Shown here: piece after piece, positions 48,663 to 57,470 of the stretch | Position numbering within the stretch: position 1 is the first letter of the stretch | How the letters are laid out: the number at the start of each line of letters is the position of its first letter | Origin: Stenotrophomonas sp. ESTM1D_MKCIP4_1 | GTDB lineage: Bacteria; Pseudomonadota; Gammaproteobacteria; Xanthomonadales; Xanthomonadaceae | DNA length: 64,000 nucleotides | Assembly (NCBI RefSeq): GCF_003086895.1 | Contig: NZ_CP026004.1 | Coordinates: 901,653 to 965,652 of the forward strand | Reading direction: 5' to 3' | Position numbers and translations under genes: made by a program | The notes under the pieces: generated by a model | What the model saw: only the letters and a program-made list of their open reading frames with translations | Databases searched by the model: none | What the model was told of the DNA's origin: nothing

Positions 48663-49412
48663 ATGGATCCGGTTTATCTGCTGGTGGCGGTCGGCGCGAT
48701 TGTCGCTGGCTTTGTACAGGGCTTGTCTGGATTTGCGTTCGGCATGGTGGCGATGTCCTTCTGGGCCTGGGGGCTGGAGCCGCGACTGGCCGCTGCGCTG
48801 GCGGTATTCGGTGCGCTCACCGGTCAACTGCTGGCGGTGTTCACCGTGCGCCGCGGCTTCAACCTGCGCCTGCTGCTGCCGTTCGTACTCGGCGGGCTGG
48901 CCGGGATTCCACTGGGTGTGCTGGTCCTGCCGCAGCTGGACATGGCCTTGTTCAAGGCGCTGCTGGGCGGGTTTCTTGCGGTCTGGTGCCCGGTGATGCT
49001 GATGGCGCGCCGGCTGCCGCCCATCACCGTCGGCGGCCGCATCGGCGACGCCGTGGCCGGCATGGCGGGCGGCGTGCTCAGTGGCATCGGAGGCTTCGCC
49101 GGGCCGGTGCCGACGCTGTGGAGCACGCTGCGCGGCTTCGGCAAGGACGAGCAGCGTGCGGTCATCCAGAACTTCAACCTGGCCATGCTGGCGGTAACCA
49201 TGGCGACCTATGTGGGCAACGGCATGGTCACCCGGCAGATGCTGCCGTACTTCGCCATCGTGGCCCCGGCCATGCTGGTGCCCACCCTGCTGGGCGCACG
49301 CCTGTACATCGGCATCAGCGAAGCGCGCTTCCGGCAGATCGTGCTGGGCCTGCTCACCGCATCCGGCATCGCTCTGCTGTGCTCGGCGCTGCCGGTGCTG
49401 TTGTCGCGTTGA
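48663..49412 (+). CDS. TauE/SafE-family membrane transporter
   Basis: 249 aa with about seven membrane segments. VAGFVQGLSGFAFGMVAMSFWAW and the second-half repeat GGVLSGIGGFAGPVPTLW are the two family repeats. Members export sulfite, sulfoacetate or other small anions. The ATG at 48663 has GAGGAA 5 bp upstream; 25 bp separate it from the LysR stop, consistent with co-transcription. It is convergent with the flavin reductase gene, 3 bp between stops. Confidence 0.87.
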   Translation: MDPVYLLVAVGAIVAGFVQGLSGFAFGMVAMSFWAWGLEPRLAAALAVFGALTGQLLAVFTVRRGFNLRLLLPFVLGGLAGIPLGVLVLPQLDMALFKALLGGFLAVWCPVMLMARRLPPITVGGRIGDAVAGMAGGVLSGIGGFAGPVPTLWSTLRGFGKDEQRAVIQNFNLAMLAVTMATYVGNGMVTRQMLPYFAIVAPAMLVPTLLGARLYIGISEARFRQIVLGLLTASGIALLCSALPVLLSR

Positions 49413-49415
49413 TGT

Positions 49416-50036
49416 TCAGGCCGGGCGGAACATGCGGAACCGCTGTTCGGCACTGACCCGGAAGTAATCGGCCGGGCCGCCACCACGCAGGATCGGATCG
49501 GCGGCGGCAGTATCGTAGATGCCATCGACCAGCAGCCGTGCATCGATATGCACCGCCACCACTTCGCCCAGCACCAGCCAGCCGTTGGTGTCCTGGCCGG
49601 CAGCATCGCGCAGGCGCACGATCTGGGTGCAGCGGCATTCCATGCTGACCGGGCTCTGTGCCACGCGCGGTGGACGCACTGCAGTGGAGGCCAGCGGTGT
49701 CAGCCCGGCCAGGCTGAACTCATCGACGTCCGGCGCGACCGCGCGGCAGCTTTCATTCATCGCCTCGGCCAACTCGAACGTGGCCAGGTTCCAGACGAAT
49801 TCGCCGGTGGCCTCGATGTTGTGCAGCGAATCCTTACGGCCCTGGCTGGAGAAGCCGATGATCGGCGGGGTGTAGTTGAAGGCGTTGAAGAAGCTGTAGG
49901 GCGCCAGGTTCAGGGAACCATCGGCGTCGCAGCTGGAGATCCAGCCGATCGGGCGGGGGCCGACGATGGCATTGAACGGATCGTGCGGCAGGCGGTGGCC
50001 ATCGGCCGGGCGGTAGCTGTGGAAGGTGTCAGGCAT
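49416..50036 (-). CDS. Flavin reductase-like FMN-binding protein
   Basis: 206 aa split-barrel protein. FNAIVGPRPIGWISSCDADG and LNLAPYSFFNAFNYTPPIIGFSS are the flavin reductase-like signatures; KDSLHNIEATGEFVWNL follows. It could supply reduced FMN to an oxygenase; no partner is adjacent. Confidence 0.87.
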   Translation of the reverse strand: MPDTFHSYRPADGHRLPHDPFNAIVGPRPIGWISSCDADGSLNLAPYSFFNAFNYTPPIIGFSSQGRKDSLHNIEATGEFVWNLATFELAEAMNESCRAVAPDVDEFSLAGLTPLASTAVRPPRVAQSPVSMECRCTQIVRLRDAAGQDTNGWLVLGEVVAVHIDARLLVDGIYDTAAADPILRGGGPADYFRVSAEQRFRMFRPA

Positions 50037-50050
50037 GGGGTGGGGGTTCC

Positions 50051-50071
50051 GTAGGGTCGAGCTTGCTCGAC
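50051..50071. repeat. GTAG palindrome
   Basis: GTAGGGTCGAGCTTGCTCGA then C, upstream of the flavin reductase start. Confidence 0.55.
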
Positions 50072-50121
50072 AGGATGTTGCCCCCGATTATCCGCCAGCC
50101 GGGCAGATGCAGCCCACGAAA

Positions 50122-50149
50122 AAGCCGCGACCCTCGCGGATCGCGGCTT
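50122..50149 (-). terminator. Terminator of the Bax-inhibitor-1 gene
   Basis: AAGCCGCGA/TCGCGGCTT stem, followed on the minus strand by TTTTCGTG. Confidence 0.75.
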
Positions 50150-50171
50150 GTCGTTTACGGCCTGATTGGAC

Positions 50172-50930
50172 TCAGCGCTGCTGGATCTTCGACAGCAGGC
50201 GCAGGAATTCCACATACAGCCAGACCAGGGTCACCATCAGGCCGAATGCGCCATACCACTCCATGTACTTCGGCGCGCGCTGGGCCACGCCGGTCTCGAT
50301 GAAGTCGAAATCCAGCACCAGGTTCAGCGCGGCCACCACCACCACGAACAGGCTGAAGGCGATGCCCAGCCAGCTGGCGTCGTGGATCACCGGCACGTTG
50401 ATGTTGAAGAAGCCCAGCACGAACGAGGCCAGGTAGAGCAGGGCGATGCCACCGGTCGCGGCGACCACGCCCAGCTTGAAGTTCTCGGTGGCCTTGATCA
50501 GGCCGCTGCGGTAGGCAAAGAGCAGGGCGAACAGGGTGCCGAAGGTCAGCAGTACCGCCTGGAACACGATGCCGGGGAACTTCATGTTGAACACGGCCGA
50601 GATCGCGCCCAGGAACAGGCCTTCCACCAGCGCGTACATCGGTGCGGTGACCGGCGACCATTCCTTCTTGAAGACGGTGATCAGCGCCAGCACCAGACCG
50701 CCGATGGCGCCGCCCATGGCGTACAGCTTCGCGCTGGGCATCACCTCGTTGAGCGGGCTGATCGACTGGTTCCAGGCAAAGGCCGCGGTCAGCACGGTCA
50801 GCAGCAGCAGGAAGCCGGTCTTGTTGACGGTGCCGTTGAGGGTCATCGCCTGGTCGGGGTGGGTCACCACCGAGCCGCTGGCCAGATCGAGGAAAGTCGA
50901 CTCGGAAAGAGCCGGGTTGCCGCTGCGCAT
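50172..50930 (-). CDS. Bax inhibitor-1 / YccA family membrane protein
   Basis: 252 aa, seven membrane segments (GFLLLLTVLTAAFAW; LYAMGGAIGGLVLALITVF; PMYALVEGLFLGAISAVFN; IVFQAVLLTFGTLFALLFAY and others). APMYALVEGLFLGAISAVF is the BI-1 signature. Bacterial members are pH-gated calcium leak channels or FtsH modulators. GGAGA precedes the ATG at 50930. Confidence 0.88.
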   Translation of the reverse strand: MRSGNPALSESTFLDLASGSVVTHPDQAMTLNGTVNKTGFLLLLTVLTAAFAWNQSISPLNEVMPSAKLYAMGGAIGGLVLALITVFKKEWSPVTAPMYALVEGLFLGAISAVFNMKFPGIVFQAVLLTFGTLFALLFAYRSGLIKATENFKLGVVAATGGIALLYLASFVLGFFNINVPVIHDASWLGIAFSLFVVVVAALNLVLDFDFIETGVAQRAPKYMEWYGAFGLMVTLVWLYVEFLRLLSKIQQR

Positions 50931-51041
50931 GCGAGATCTCCGTGCGTGAGAGGTGGTTACGGCCATCCGGCCGATGGCAGGGAGCATAGCCGATGGCTGC
51001 GTACGCTGCTGTGGCGGCGGGGTGCCCTCGGCCGCGCCGCG

Positions 51042-51071
51042 TTGACAGGCTGCGCCACGCTTGTTCACAAT
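51042..51071 (+). promoter_or_regulatory. Promoter of the tRNA-Pro/tRNA-Arg pair
   Basis: Perfect TTGACA, 18 bp, CACAAT. The start point would lie ~30 nt before tRNA-Pro, with a GC-rich discriminator (CCCCGGGCCC) typical of stringent stable-RNA promoters. Confidence 0.65.
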
Positions 51072-51110
51072 GACCAGCTCCCCGGGCCCTGCCCGAGGGG
51101 ATTGCAGTGC

Positions 51111-51187
51111 CGGGGTATAGCGCAGTCTGGTAGCGCGCCTGCTTTGGGAGCAGGATGTCGGGGGTTCGAATCCCTCTACCCCGACCA
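51111..51187 (+). tRNA. tRNA-Pro (anticodon TGG)
   Basis: 77 nt including encoded CCA. Acceptor CGGGGTA/TACCCCG; anticodon loop TTTGGGA gives TGG; T-loop GGTTCGAATCC. Confidence 0.97.
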
Positions 51188-51224
51188 ATCCCACTACGTC
51201 GGATTGGACGCCGTTCCGGTTCGG

Positions 51225-51301
51225 GCGCCCGTAGCTCAACTGGATAGAGCACCGGCCTTCTAAGCCGGCGGTTACAGGTTCGATTCCTGTCGGGCGCGCC
51301 A
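51225..51301 (+). tRNA. tRNA-Arg (anticodon TCT)
   Basis: 77 nt including CCA. Acceptor GCGCCCG/CGGGCGC; anticodon loop CTTCTAA gives TCT, reading AGA/AGG. Probably co-transcribed with tRNA-Pro, 37 bp upstream. Confidence 0.97.
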
Positions 51302-51431
51302 TCGCAGGGAAAGCTCCCTGACTTCCGGCGCATGGCCCCTTCGTCTCCACCCGTTACAGTCCTTGCTCGGACAAGGTCGTCCGGGGCAGCGCGTTGTCCG
51401 CTCTTCCTGCCCCATCAAAGGAGTGAGACGC

Positions 51432-52160
51432 ATGACGGAGCAGGCAGTCCAGGACAAGGACCTCGTTGCGGAAGTACAGCGCCTGCGTGCCAGCCAGCGG
51501 CGGCTTTCGCTGTACTGCGGCGGTGTCACCCTGCTGGCGCTGGCCGGTCTGCTGATGGGTGCCAGCGCCCATCGCGATGCATCGTTCGATGTCATCGACG
51601 CGCAGCGCATCAACATCCGCGAGCCCGACGGCACCCTGCGCCTGGTTGTATCCAACCGCACGCGTTTCCCGGGTGGCTTCATGAAGGGCGAGGAGATCAC
51701 CGCACACAAGCGGCCCATGGCCGGCATGCTGTTCCTGAATGACGAAGGCACCGAGAACGGTGGGCTGATCTTCAATGGCGCGCTGGGCAAGGATGGGCGC
51801 CCGGACAGCGGGATGAGCCTCACCTTTGATCGATACCAGCAGGACCAGCAGCTGCAGTTGCTGGGTCTGGATGGCCCCGATGGGAATATCGCAGGCTTGA
51901 TGTTCAATGACGTGGCCGATGGCCTGAAGCGGCCGATCTTCTCGGCAGACGACGAGCGGCTGGCCAAGGCGGGCGAAGAGGCGATCACCCGTCGCGTATT
52001 CCTCGGCAGGTCCGATGCGCGGAACGCAATGCTGCAGTTGCTGGACGCCAAGGGCAATCCGCGCCTGCAGTTGCAGGTCACGCCGAAGGGCGAGGCAACG
52101 CTGGCGTTCCTGGATGAAGCAGGCGAAACGACCCGGGTCATCTCTGCCAGCGATCCCTGA
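51432..52160 (+). CDS. Membrane-anchored conserved hypothetical protein
   Basis: 242 aa. One N-terminal membrane helix (LYCGGVTLLALAGLLMGASA, ~25-44) preceded by a charged cytoplasmic stretch. The remainder is beta-rich with repeated short units (INIREPDGTLRLVVSNRTR; QLLGLDGPDGNIAGLMFND; LQLLDAKGNPRLQLQVTPKG; LAFLDEAGETTRVIS). Each unit has a hairpin turn with D/N-G, suggesting an exported beta-repeat domain. Start ATG 51432. Function unknown; it stands alone between tRNA genes. Confidence 0.7.
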   Translation: MTEQAVQDKDLVAEVQRLRASQRRLSLYCGGVTLLALAGLLMGASAHRDASFDVIDAQRINIREPDGTLRLVVSNRTRFPGGFMKGEEITAHKRPMAGMLFLNDEGTENGGLIFNGALGKDGRPDSGMSLTFDRYQQDQQLQLLGLDGPDGNIAGLMFNDVADGLKRPIFSADDERLAKAGEEAITRRVFLGRSDARNAMLQLLDAKGNPRLQLQVTPKGEATLAFLDEAGETTRVISASDP

Positions 52161-52214
52161 GTGACAGGCGCTGTCGGCCCTGACAGGCCCCTGCACATCA
52201 ATGTGAAGAAGTGC

Positions 52215-52243
52215 TTGCAATTCCCGCGCGACTCCCGGAAAAT
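52215..52243 (+). promoter_or_regulatory. Candidate promoter of tRNA-His
   Basis: TTGCAA, 17 bp, GAAAAT, about 100 nt before the tRNA. Confidence 0.45.
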
Positions 52244-52346
52244 GCCGGACTCGCTTCGGGGGACGGAACTTCTGCTTCCACCCACTCAAGGCAACGCATC
52301 AGGCTCCAGCGCCGGCAACATCGGCGGTGAAGCAAAAGTTTCAGTG

Positions 52347-52423
52347 GTGGCTGTAGCTCAGTTGGTTAGAGTACCGGATTGTGATTCCGGTGGTCGGGGG
52401 TTCGAATCCCCTCAGCCACCCCA
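52347..52423 (+). tRNA. tRNA-His (anticodon GTG)
   Basis: 77 nt plus CCA. Acceptor GTGGCTG/CAGCCAC; base G at 52346 can form the G-1 pair with C at 52420. Anticodon loop TTGTGAT. Confidence 0.96.
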
Positions 52424-52457
52424 CTGTTTCAACCGCATCGGCAACGCCGACACGGTA

Positions 52458-52485
52458 TTGCAATAAACAGAATGCACGCTACAAT
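52458..52485 (+). promoter_or_regulatory. Promoter of first tRNA-Lys
   Basis: TTGCAA, 16 bp, TACAAT, ending 17 bp before the mature tRNA. Confidence 0.75.
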
Positions 52486-52502
52486 GTGCGTCTGAGTTTC
52501 AC

Positions 52503-52578
52503 GGGCTGTTAGCTCAGTTGGTAGAGCAGTTGACTCTTAATCAATAGGTCCAAGGTTCGAATCCTTGACAGCCCACCA
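52503..52578 (+). tRNA. tRNA-Lys (anticodon CTT), copy 1
   Basis: 76 nt including CCA. Acceptor GGGCTGT/ACAGCCC; anticodon loop CTCTTAA. Followed by its own terminator. Confidence 0.96.
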
Positions 52579-52585
52579 AGACGGA

Positions 52586-52614
52586 AGCCACCTGGTATGC
52601 CAGGTGGCTTTTTT
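52586..52614 (+). terminator. Terminator of tRNA-Lys copy 1
   Basis: AGCCACCTGG-TATG-CCAGGTGGCT followed by five to six Ts. Confidence 0.9.
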
Positions 52615-52671
52615 CTTCAGATAGTGCGGTACCCGGAGCAGTGCGGATTTCAACGAAGTTGAATGAGGTGC

Positions 52672-52701
52672 TTGCATCCCCCAGGCGGATGGGGTCATAA
52701 T
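52672..52701 (+). promoter_or_regulatory. Promoter of second tRNA-Lys
   Basis: TTGCAT, 18 bp, CATAAT, ending 15 bp before the tRNA. Confidence 0.65.
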
Positions 52702-52716
52702 TCGCGCCCCGATTTC

Positions 52717-52792
52717 GGGCTGTTAGCTCAGTTGGTAGAGCAGTTGACTCTTAATCAATAGGTCCAAGGTTCGAATCCTTGACAGCCCACCA
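52717..52792 (+). tRNA. tRNA-Lys (anticodon CTT), copy 2
   Basis: Identical to copy 1 over all 76 nt, with a separate promoter and terminator. Confidence 0.96.
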
Positions 52793-52798
52793 GACGAA

Positions 52799-52827
52799 AG
52801 CCACTTGGTTCGCCAAGTGGCTTTTTT
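52799..52827 (+). terminator. Terminator of tRNA-Lys copy 2
   Basis: AGCCACTTGG-TTCG-CCAAGTGGCT then a T-run. The stem differs from copy 1's terminator by compensatory changes. Confidence 0.9.
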
Positions 52828-52861
52828 CTTGGCTGCGATCTGGTGATCGGCTGCCATGACA

Positions 52862-52885
52862 CATCCACGCATGGCGTGGATCTAC
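52862..52885. repeat. GTAG palindrome supplying a stop codon
   Basis: Array-type core in reverse orientation (CATCCACGCATGGCGTGGAT, then CTAC). Its GTAG end contains the TAG stop codon of the DUF2306 gene. Confidence 0.75.
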
Positions 52886-53517
52886 CGTGGGCGGGGCAGG
52901 CGGCGTGCTGTTTCGTAGGCCAGCAGTGGCAGCGCCCAGCTCAGTACCAGCAGGCTGGGTACCATCACCAGCGGCGATGCCAGCTGCATCAATGCCGGTA
53001 TCAGCAGATACAAGCGGAATACGGCCGGCGACAGGGTCACCAGATAGCTGCGCAGCATCCAGCGCCGATGCGCATCGATCTCTCCACGGCGAATCGTGCG
53101 GTAGCCACGCCACGACGTGCTCAGCCATGCGAGGCCGGTGGCAGCAAACGCAAGTTTCAATGCCAGCCAGCCCTGGGTAGTGGCGATGAGGCCAGCCACG
53201 GCGGTACTGCCCAGCAGGATGCCCAGCAGGTAGGTGCGCCCCAGCCAGCGGTGCTGGGTGGGCCAGCGTCGGCGCAGTGCTGTCACGAACTGGCTTGCCC
53301 CGGCCAGCATCGCCAGGACGCCACCGGCGATATGCAGCCACAGCCAGCTGCGCCGGTCCCAGAACATGCCGTAGGCCTCGGGCGTCACCTGCAGATAGCG
53401 CTGCGCCGTCAGCCACAGAAAGTGCGCGGCCACGGCCAGGCCCAGCAGCCAGAATGCTCCCTGCCACCGGGTGGTCCAGGCACGCGGGGAGGGTGCGGAA
53501 GCGGTGATGCGTTCCAT
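52882..53517 (-). CDS. DUF2306 membrane protein
   Basis: 211 aa, about six membrane segments (FWLLGLAVAAHFLWL; LWLHIAGGVLAMLAGASQFV; GILLGSTAVAGLIATTQGWL; LVMVPSLLVLSWALPLLAY). HIAGG..AMLAGASQF and HRRWMLRSYLVTL, with conserved His, are typical of DUF2306, a family related to heme-handling membrane proteins; function unknown. The start MERITA at 53517 is chosen over an ATG at 53574. The stop codon lies in a GTAG repeat. Confidence 0.8.
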   Translation of the reverse strand: MERITASAPSPRAWTTRWQGAFWLLGLAVAAHFLWLTAQRYLQVTPEAYGMFWDRRSWLWLHIAGGVLAMLAGASQFVTALRRRWPTQHRWLGRTYLLGILLGSTAVAGLIATTQGWLALKLAFAATGLAWLSTSWRGYRTIRRGEIDAHRRWMLRSYLVTLSPAVFRLYLLIPALMQLASPLVMVPSLLVLSWALPLLAYETARRLPRPR

Positions 53518-53590
53518 CGGGCATTCCGGACGGGCAACGCGGGCAGTCTGCGCGATGCGCGGCCAATTGCACATTCAGCTTTGTCACGCC

Positions 53591-53619
53591 TTCCGCTTTC
53601 GGGCCCCGCCTGCGACAAT
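53591..53619 (+). promoter_or_regulatory. Candidate promoter of tRNA-Leu
   Basis: TTCCGC, 17 bp, GACAAT, ending 19 bp before the tRNA; the -35 is weak. Confidence 0.4.
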
Positions 53620-53638
53620 GAACGCCTGTGCCGGCCAC

Positions 53639-53723
<85 letters not shown>

Positions 53724-53912
53724 GTGCCGGCCTGTCCCCGCCCTGATCGGGCTCCCTGCGGCCCCTTGGCCGCCACGCGCTGGCAGTGCAGGCCGAATTG
53801 GGCGAAACTAAAGGGCTGCGGCAAGCAGGCGCGTCCCAGACGTCGTGTCCTTACAACCGTTTCATCCATCATCGAGCCGGGGGCCAGGGCGCCACCGGTG
53901 GCAGGAGTCAAC

Positions 53913-55208
53913 ATGCAAGCTTCGATCGAAACCATCGGCAACCTGGAACGCCGCCTGAGCTTCTCGCTGCCGGAAGACCGTCTGCAGAGCCACATCAACG
54001 GCCGCCTGGGCGAAATTGCCCGTACCACCCGCATCAAGGGTTTCCGTCCGGGCAAGGTGCCGGCCAAGGTGATCGAGCAGCGCTTCGGCGCGCAGGTCCG
54101 TGGCGAGGCGCTGGACGGCCTGCTGCGCGAAACCTTCGACGCGGCCGTGCGCGAGCACGACCTGCGCATCGTCGGCAGCCCGCGCATCGACAAGGGTGAC
54201 GAGGGTGAATTCTCCTTCGTGGCCACCGTGGAAGTGGTGCCGGACTTCGGCGACATCGACGTCAGCAAGCTGACCGTGGTGCGCCACACCGCTGAAATCA
54301 CCGACGCCGACATCGACCAGATGATCGAGAACCTGCAGAACCAGCGTCGCACCTGGGCCCCGGTCACCCGTGGCGCGCAGGATGGCGATCTGGTCGCGCT
54401 GGAAACCTGGTCGCAGGCCGGCGAAGAGCGTCTGCCGGCCGAGGGCACCGAGAAGGGTTCGATCGTGCTCGGCCAGGGCATGATGTTCGAGACCATCGAA
54501 AAGGGCCTGGTCGGCCTGGCCAAGGGCGAGGAAAAGACCCTGGACGTCGAGTTCCCGGCTGACTGGCGCGTGCCGGTGCTGGCGGGCAAGACCGTGCAGG
54601 TCACCGTCAAGGTCGTCGAAGTGTCCGAGCCGGTCGTGCCGGCGGTCGATGAAGCCTTCATCAAGAGCTTCGGCGTGAAGGGCGGCGACGTCGAGCAGTT
54701 CCGCAGCGACATCCGCGCCAACCTGGAGCGCGAGCTGAAGGGCGCCCTGATGAACCGCCTGCGCCGCGAAGTGGGCGAGCAGCTGATCGCCGCCTATTCG
54801 TCGGTGGAAATGCCGCCGCGCCTGGTGGAGAACGAAGCCCGCGCCATGCTGGCCCAGCAGGTCGAGCAGGCCCGCCGCAATGGCCAGAACGTCGGTGAAA
54901 TCCCGGCCGATGCCCACGAAGGCTTCAAGGATGCCGCCGCCAAGCGCGTGCTGGTCGGCCTGGTGGTGGGCGAAGTGGCCCGCACCAACGACCTGCGCCT
55001 GGAAGCCAAGCGCCTGAATGAAACGCTGCGTCTGATCGCATCGACCTATGAAGAGCCGGAGCAGGTCATTGAGATGTACCGCAACGACCCCCAGCTGATG
55101 TCTGGTCTGCAGAACCGTGTGATGGAAGAGCAGGTGATCGACTGGATCGCCGAGCGCGCCCAGCACACTGAAGAAAAGCTGTCGTTCCAGGACGCGATCC
55201 GCCAGTAA
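53913..55208 (+). CDS. tig: Trigger factor
   Basis: 431 aa ribosome-bound chaperone and prolyl isomerase. The N-terminal ribosome-binding signature GFRPGKVP lies at residues ~44-51. The FKBP-like domain (~155-240, [10 protein letters not shown] ... [13 protein letters not shown]) is followed by the helical C-terminal arms. The ATG at 53913 has AGGAG upstream; the open frame extends further upstream through tRNA-Leu and is not coding. First gene of the tig-clpP-clpX-lon series. Confidence 0.97.
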   Translation: MQASIETIGNLERRLSFSLPEDRLQSHINGRLGEIARTTRIKGFRPGKVPAKVIEQRFGAQVRGEALDGLLRETFDAAVREHDLRIVGSPRIDKGDEGEFSFVATVEVVPDFGDIDVSKLTVVRHTAEITDADIDQMIENLQNQRRTWAPVTRGAQDGDLVALETWSQAGEERLPAEGTEKGSIVLGQGMMFETIEKGLVGLAKGEEKTLDVEFPADWRVPVLAGKTVQVTVKVVEVSEPVVPAVDEAFIKSFGVKGGDVEQFRSDIRANLERELKGALMNRLRREVGEQLIAAYSSVEMPPRLVENEARAMLAQQVEQARRNGQNVGEIPADAHEGFKDAAAKRVLVGLVVGEVARTNDLRLEAKRLNETLRLIASTYEEPEQVIEMYRNDPQLMSGLQNRVMEEQVIDWIAERAQHTEEKLSFQDAIRQ

Positions 55209-55230
55209 TACCGGGGCGGATCTCCCCATA

Positions 55231-55258
55231 CCCCGCGCCTGCCCTGGCGCGGGGGTGT
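55231..55258 (+). terminator. Hairpin after tig
   Basis: CCCCGCGCC/GGCGCGGGG with a six-base loop, then GTGTTT. Likely an attenuating terminator between tig and clpP. Confidence 0.65.
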
Positions 55259-55284
55259 TTCCCCCAAGACAGGTACCTCACGAA

Positions 55285-55911
55285 ATGGACAACCGGACCA
55301 AAGCCCTGAACATGGTTCCCATGGTGGTCGAGCAGACCAGCCGCGGCGAGCGTGCCTACGACATCTATTCGCGCCTGTTGAAGGAGCGCCTGATCTTCCT
55401 CGTGGGCCCGATCGACGATCACATGGCCAACGTGGTGGTGGCGCAGCTGCTGTTCCTGGAAGCGGAAAACCCGGAAAAGGACATCAGCATCTACATCAAC
55501 TCGCCGGGTGGCGTTGTCACCGCCGGCATGGCGATCTACGACACCATGCAGTACATCAAGCCGGACGTGAGCACGATCTGCGTCGGTCAGGCCGCCTCGA
55601 TGGGTGCCCTGCTGCTGGCTTCGGGCGCTGCCGGCAAGCGTTACGCGCTGCCGAACTCGCGCGTGATGATCCACCAGCCGCTGGGCGGCTTCCAGGGCCA
55701 GGCCACGGACATCGACATCCATGCCCGTGAAATCCTGACCCTGCGTTCGCGCCTGAACGAAGTGCTGGCCAAGCACACCGGCCAGTCGCTGGAAACGATC
55801 GCCCGCGACACCGAACGCGACAACTTCAAGAGCGCGGTCGACTCGGTGGCCTACGGCCTGGTCGACCAGGTGCTGGAACGTCGTCCGGAAGAGTCGATCC
55901 AGGCCGGTTGA
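55285..55911 (+). CDS. clpP: ATP-dependent Clp protease proteolytic subunit
   Basis: 208 aa serine protease forming the tetradecameric barrel. The nucleophile Ser is in [12 protein letters not shown] (~residue 98-110), the His in [10 protein letters not shown], and the Asp near [27 protein letters not shown] is the substrate-strand region. The start MDNRTKAL at 55285 matches the processed-propeptide length of E. coli ClpP (207). It feeds on substrates unfolded by ClpX, encoded next. Confidence 0.97.
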   Translation: MDNRTKALNMVPMVVEQTSRGERAYDIYSRLLKERLIFLVGPIDDHMANVVVAQLLFLEAENPEKDISIYINSPGGVVTAGMAIYDTMQYIKPDVSTICVGQAASMGALLLASGAAGKRYALPNSRVMIHQPLGGFQGQATDIDIHAREILTLRSRLNEVLAKHTGQSLETIARDTERDNFKSAVDSVAYGLVDQVLERRPEESIQAG

Positions 55912-56038
55912 TCGGCCTGCACGGGGCCAGGGAGGCCCCGTTCCTGCAGGGTCGGACCGGGACTGGTGTCCCTCCGGCCCTGTGCTATTCTCGAATCGAA
56001 CCCCCGTTCAGCGGGTGGGGTAACTGGGTAAGCGAAGC

Positions 56039-57328
56039 ATGAGCGAAGACCGCCAAGGTCGTTCCACGGACACCGGCAAGATCCTCTACTGCTCTTTCTG
56101 CGGAAAGAGCCAGCATGAAGTGCGCAAGCTGATTGCGGGTCCGAGCGTGTTCATCTGCGATGAATGCGTGGAGCTGTGCAACGACATCATCCGTGAAGAG
56201 CTCGAGGAAAAGGCGCAGTCGGCGCGCAGTTCGCTGCCCAAGCCGCGCGAGATCCTCGAGGTGCTCGACCAGTATGTGATTGGCCAGAACCGGGCCAAGC
56301 GCACCTTGGCCGTGGCCGTCTACAACCACTACAAGCGCATCGAGAGCCGGCAGAAGAACGATGAGGTCGAACTGGCCAAGTCGAACATCCTGCTGGTCGG
56401 CCCGACCGGTTCGGGCAAGACGCTGCTGGCCGAAACCCTGGCTCGCCTGCTCAACGTGCCGTTCACCATGGCCGACGCCACCACGCTGACCGAAGCCGGT
56501 TACGTGGGCGAGGACGTGGAGAACATCATCCAGAAGCTGCTGCAGAAGTGCGACTACGACGTCGAGAAGGCGCAGCAGGGCATCGTCTACATCGATGAAA
56601 TCGACAAGATCTCGCGCAAGAGCGAGAACCCGTCGATCACCCGCGATGTGTCCGGCGAAGGCGTGCAGCAGGCCCTGCTGAAGCTGATCGAAGGCACCGT
56701 GGCCAGCGTTCCGCCGCAGGGCGGCCGCAAGCACCCGCAGCAGGAATTCCTGCAGGTGGACACCAAGAACATCCTGTTCATCTGTGGCGGTGCGTTTGCC
56801 GGCCTGGACAAGGTGATCCAGCAGCGTTCCAACGACGCCGGCGGCATCGGCTTCGGCGCCAAGGTGAAGAGCACCGAGCGCAAGCAGGAAGTGGGCAAGG
56901 TGCTGGCCGAAGTCGAGCCGGAAGACCTGATCAAGTTCGGCCTGATTCCCGAGTTCGTCGGCCGCCTGCCGGTCGTGGCGACCCTGGAAGAGCTGGACGA
57001 GCCGGCCCTGATCAAGATCCTGACCGAGCCGAAGAACGCCATCACCAAGCAGTTCAAGAAGCTGTTCGAGATGGAGAACGTCGAGCTGGAGTTCCGTCCG
57101 GACGCGTTGTCGGCCATTGCCCGCAAGGCGCTCAAGCGCAAGACCGGCGCCCGTGGCCTGCGCACCATCGTCGAATCGGTCCTGCTGGACACCATGTACG
57201 ACCTTCCGTCGCAGGAAAACGTCAGCAAGGTGGTCGTGGATGAATCGGTGATCGAGCACAAGTCCGAGCCGTACCTGATCTACCAGACCCCGGCGGCCCC
57301 TGAACAGAAGGCCGCAGGCGCCGAGTGA
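56039..57328 (+). CDS. clpX: ClpX ATPase
   Basis: 429 aa AAA+ unfoldase of ClpXP. N-terminal zinc-binding domain with [11 protein letters not shown] ... CDECVELC. Walker [16 protein letters not shown] (~residue 117), pore loop [10 protein letters not shown], Walker [11 protein letters not shown], and the ClpP-binding loop with IGF in GGIGFGAKV. Length as in E. coli (424). 127 bp separate it from clpP. Confidence 0.97.
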   Translation: MSEDRQGRSTDTGKILYCSFCGKSQHEVRKLIAGPSVFICDECVELCNDIIREELEEKAQSARSSLPKPREILEVLDQYVIGQNRAKRTLAVAVYNHYKRIESRQKNDEVELAKSNILLVGPTGSGKTLLAETLARLLNVPFTMADATTLTEAGYVGEDVENIIQKLLQKCDYDVEKAQQGIVYIDEIDKISRKSENPSITRDVSGEGVQQALLKLIEGTVASVPPQGGRKHPQQEFLQVDTKNILFICGGAFAGLDKVIQQRSNDAGGIGFGAKVKSTERKQEVGKVLAEVEPEDLIKFGLIPEFVGRLPVVATLEELDEPALIKILTEPKNAITKQFKKLFEMENVELEFRPDALSAIARKALKRKTGARGLRTIVESVLLDTMYDLPSQENVSKVVVDESVIEHKSEPYLIYQTPAAPEQKAAGAE

Positions 57329-57369
57329 TTCTTTCAAGTTTTTGATTTGAAAGGATTTTAAACGAACGC

Positions 57370-57398
57370 CTTGCATCTGAAAGCCGATGGCCCCATAA
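57370..57398 (+). promoter_or_regulatory. Candidate sigma-32 (heat-shock) promoter of lon
   Basis: CTTGCAT, 14 bp, CCCCATAA, resembling CTTGAAA-N13-15-CCCCATNT. It overlaps the stem-loop at 57381-57418. lon belongs to the heat-shock regulon in many bacteria. Confidence 0.4.
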
Positions 57399-57418
57399 CG
57401 GGGCCATCGGCTTTTTTT
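57381..57418 (+). terminator. Terminator after clpX
   Basis: AAGCCGATGGCCCC-ATAAC-GGGGCCATCGGCTT followed by Ts. A strong, nearly perfect 14-bp stem. Confidence 0.9.
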
Positions 57419-57470
57419 GTCTCCGGAAGATGCCCTCCCGGAGATGGTTTTCCCCTTCCCTGGAGCCCCC

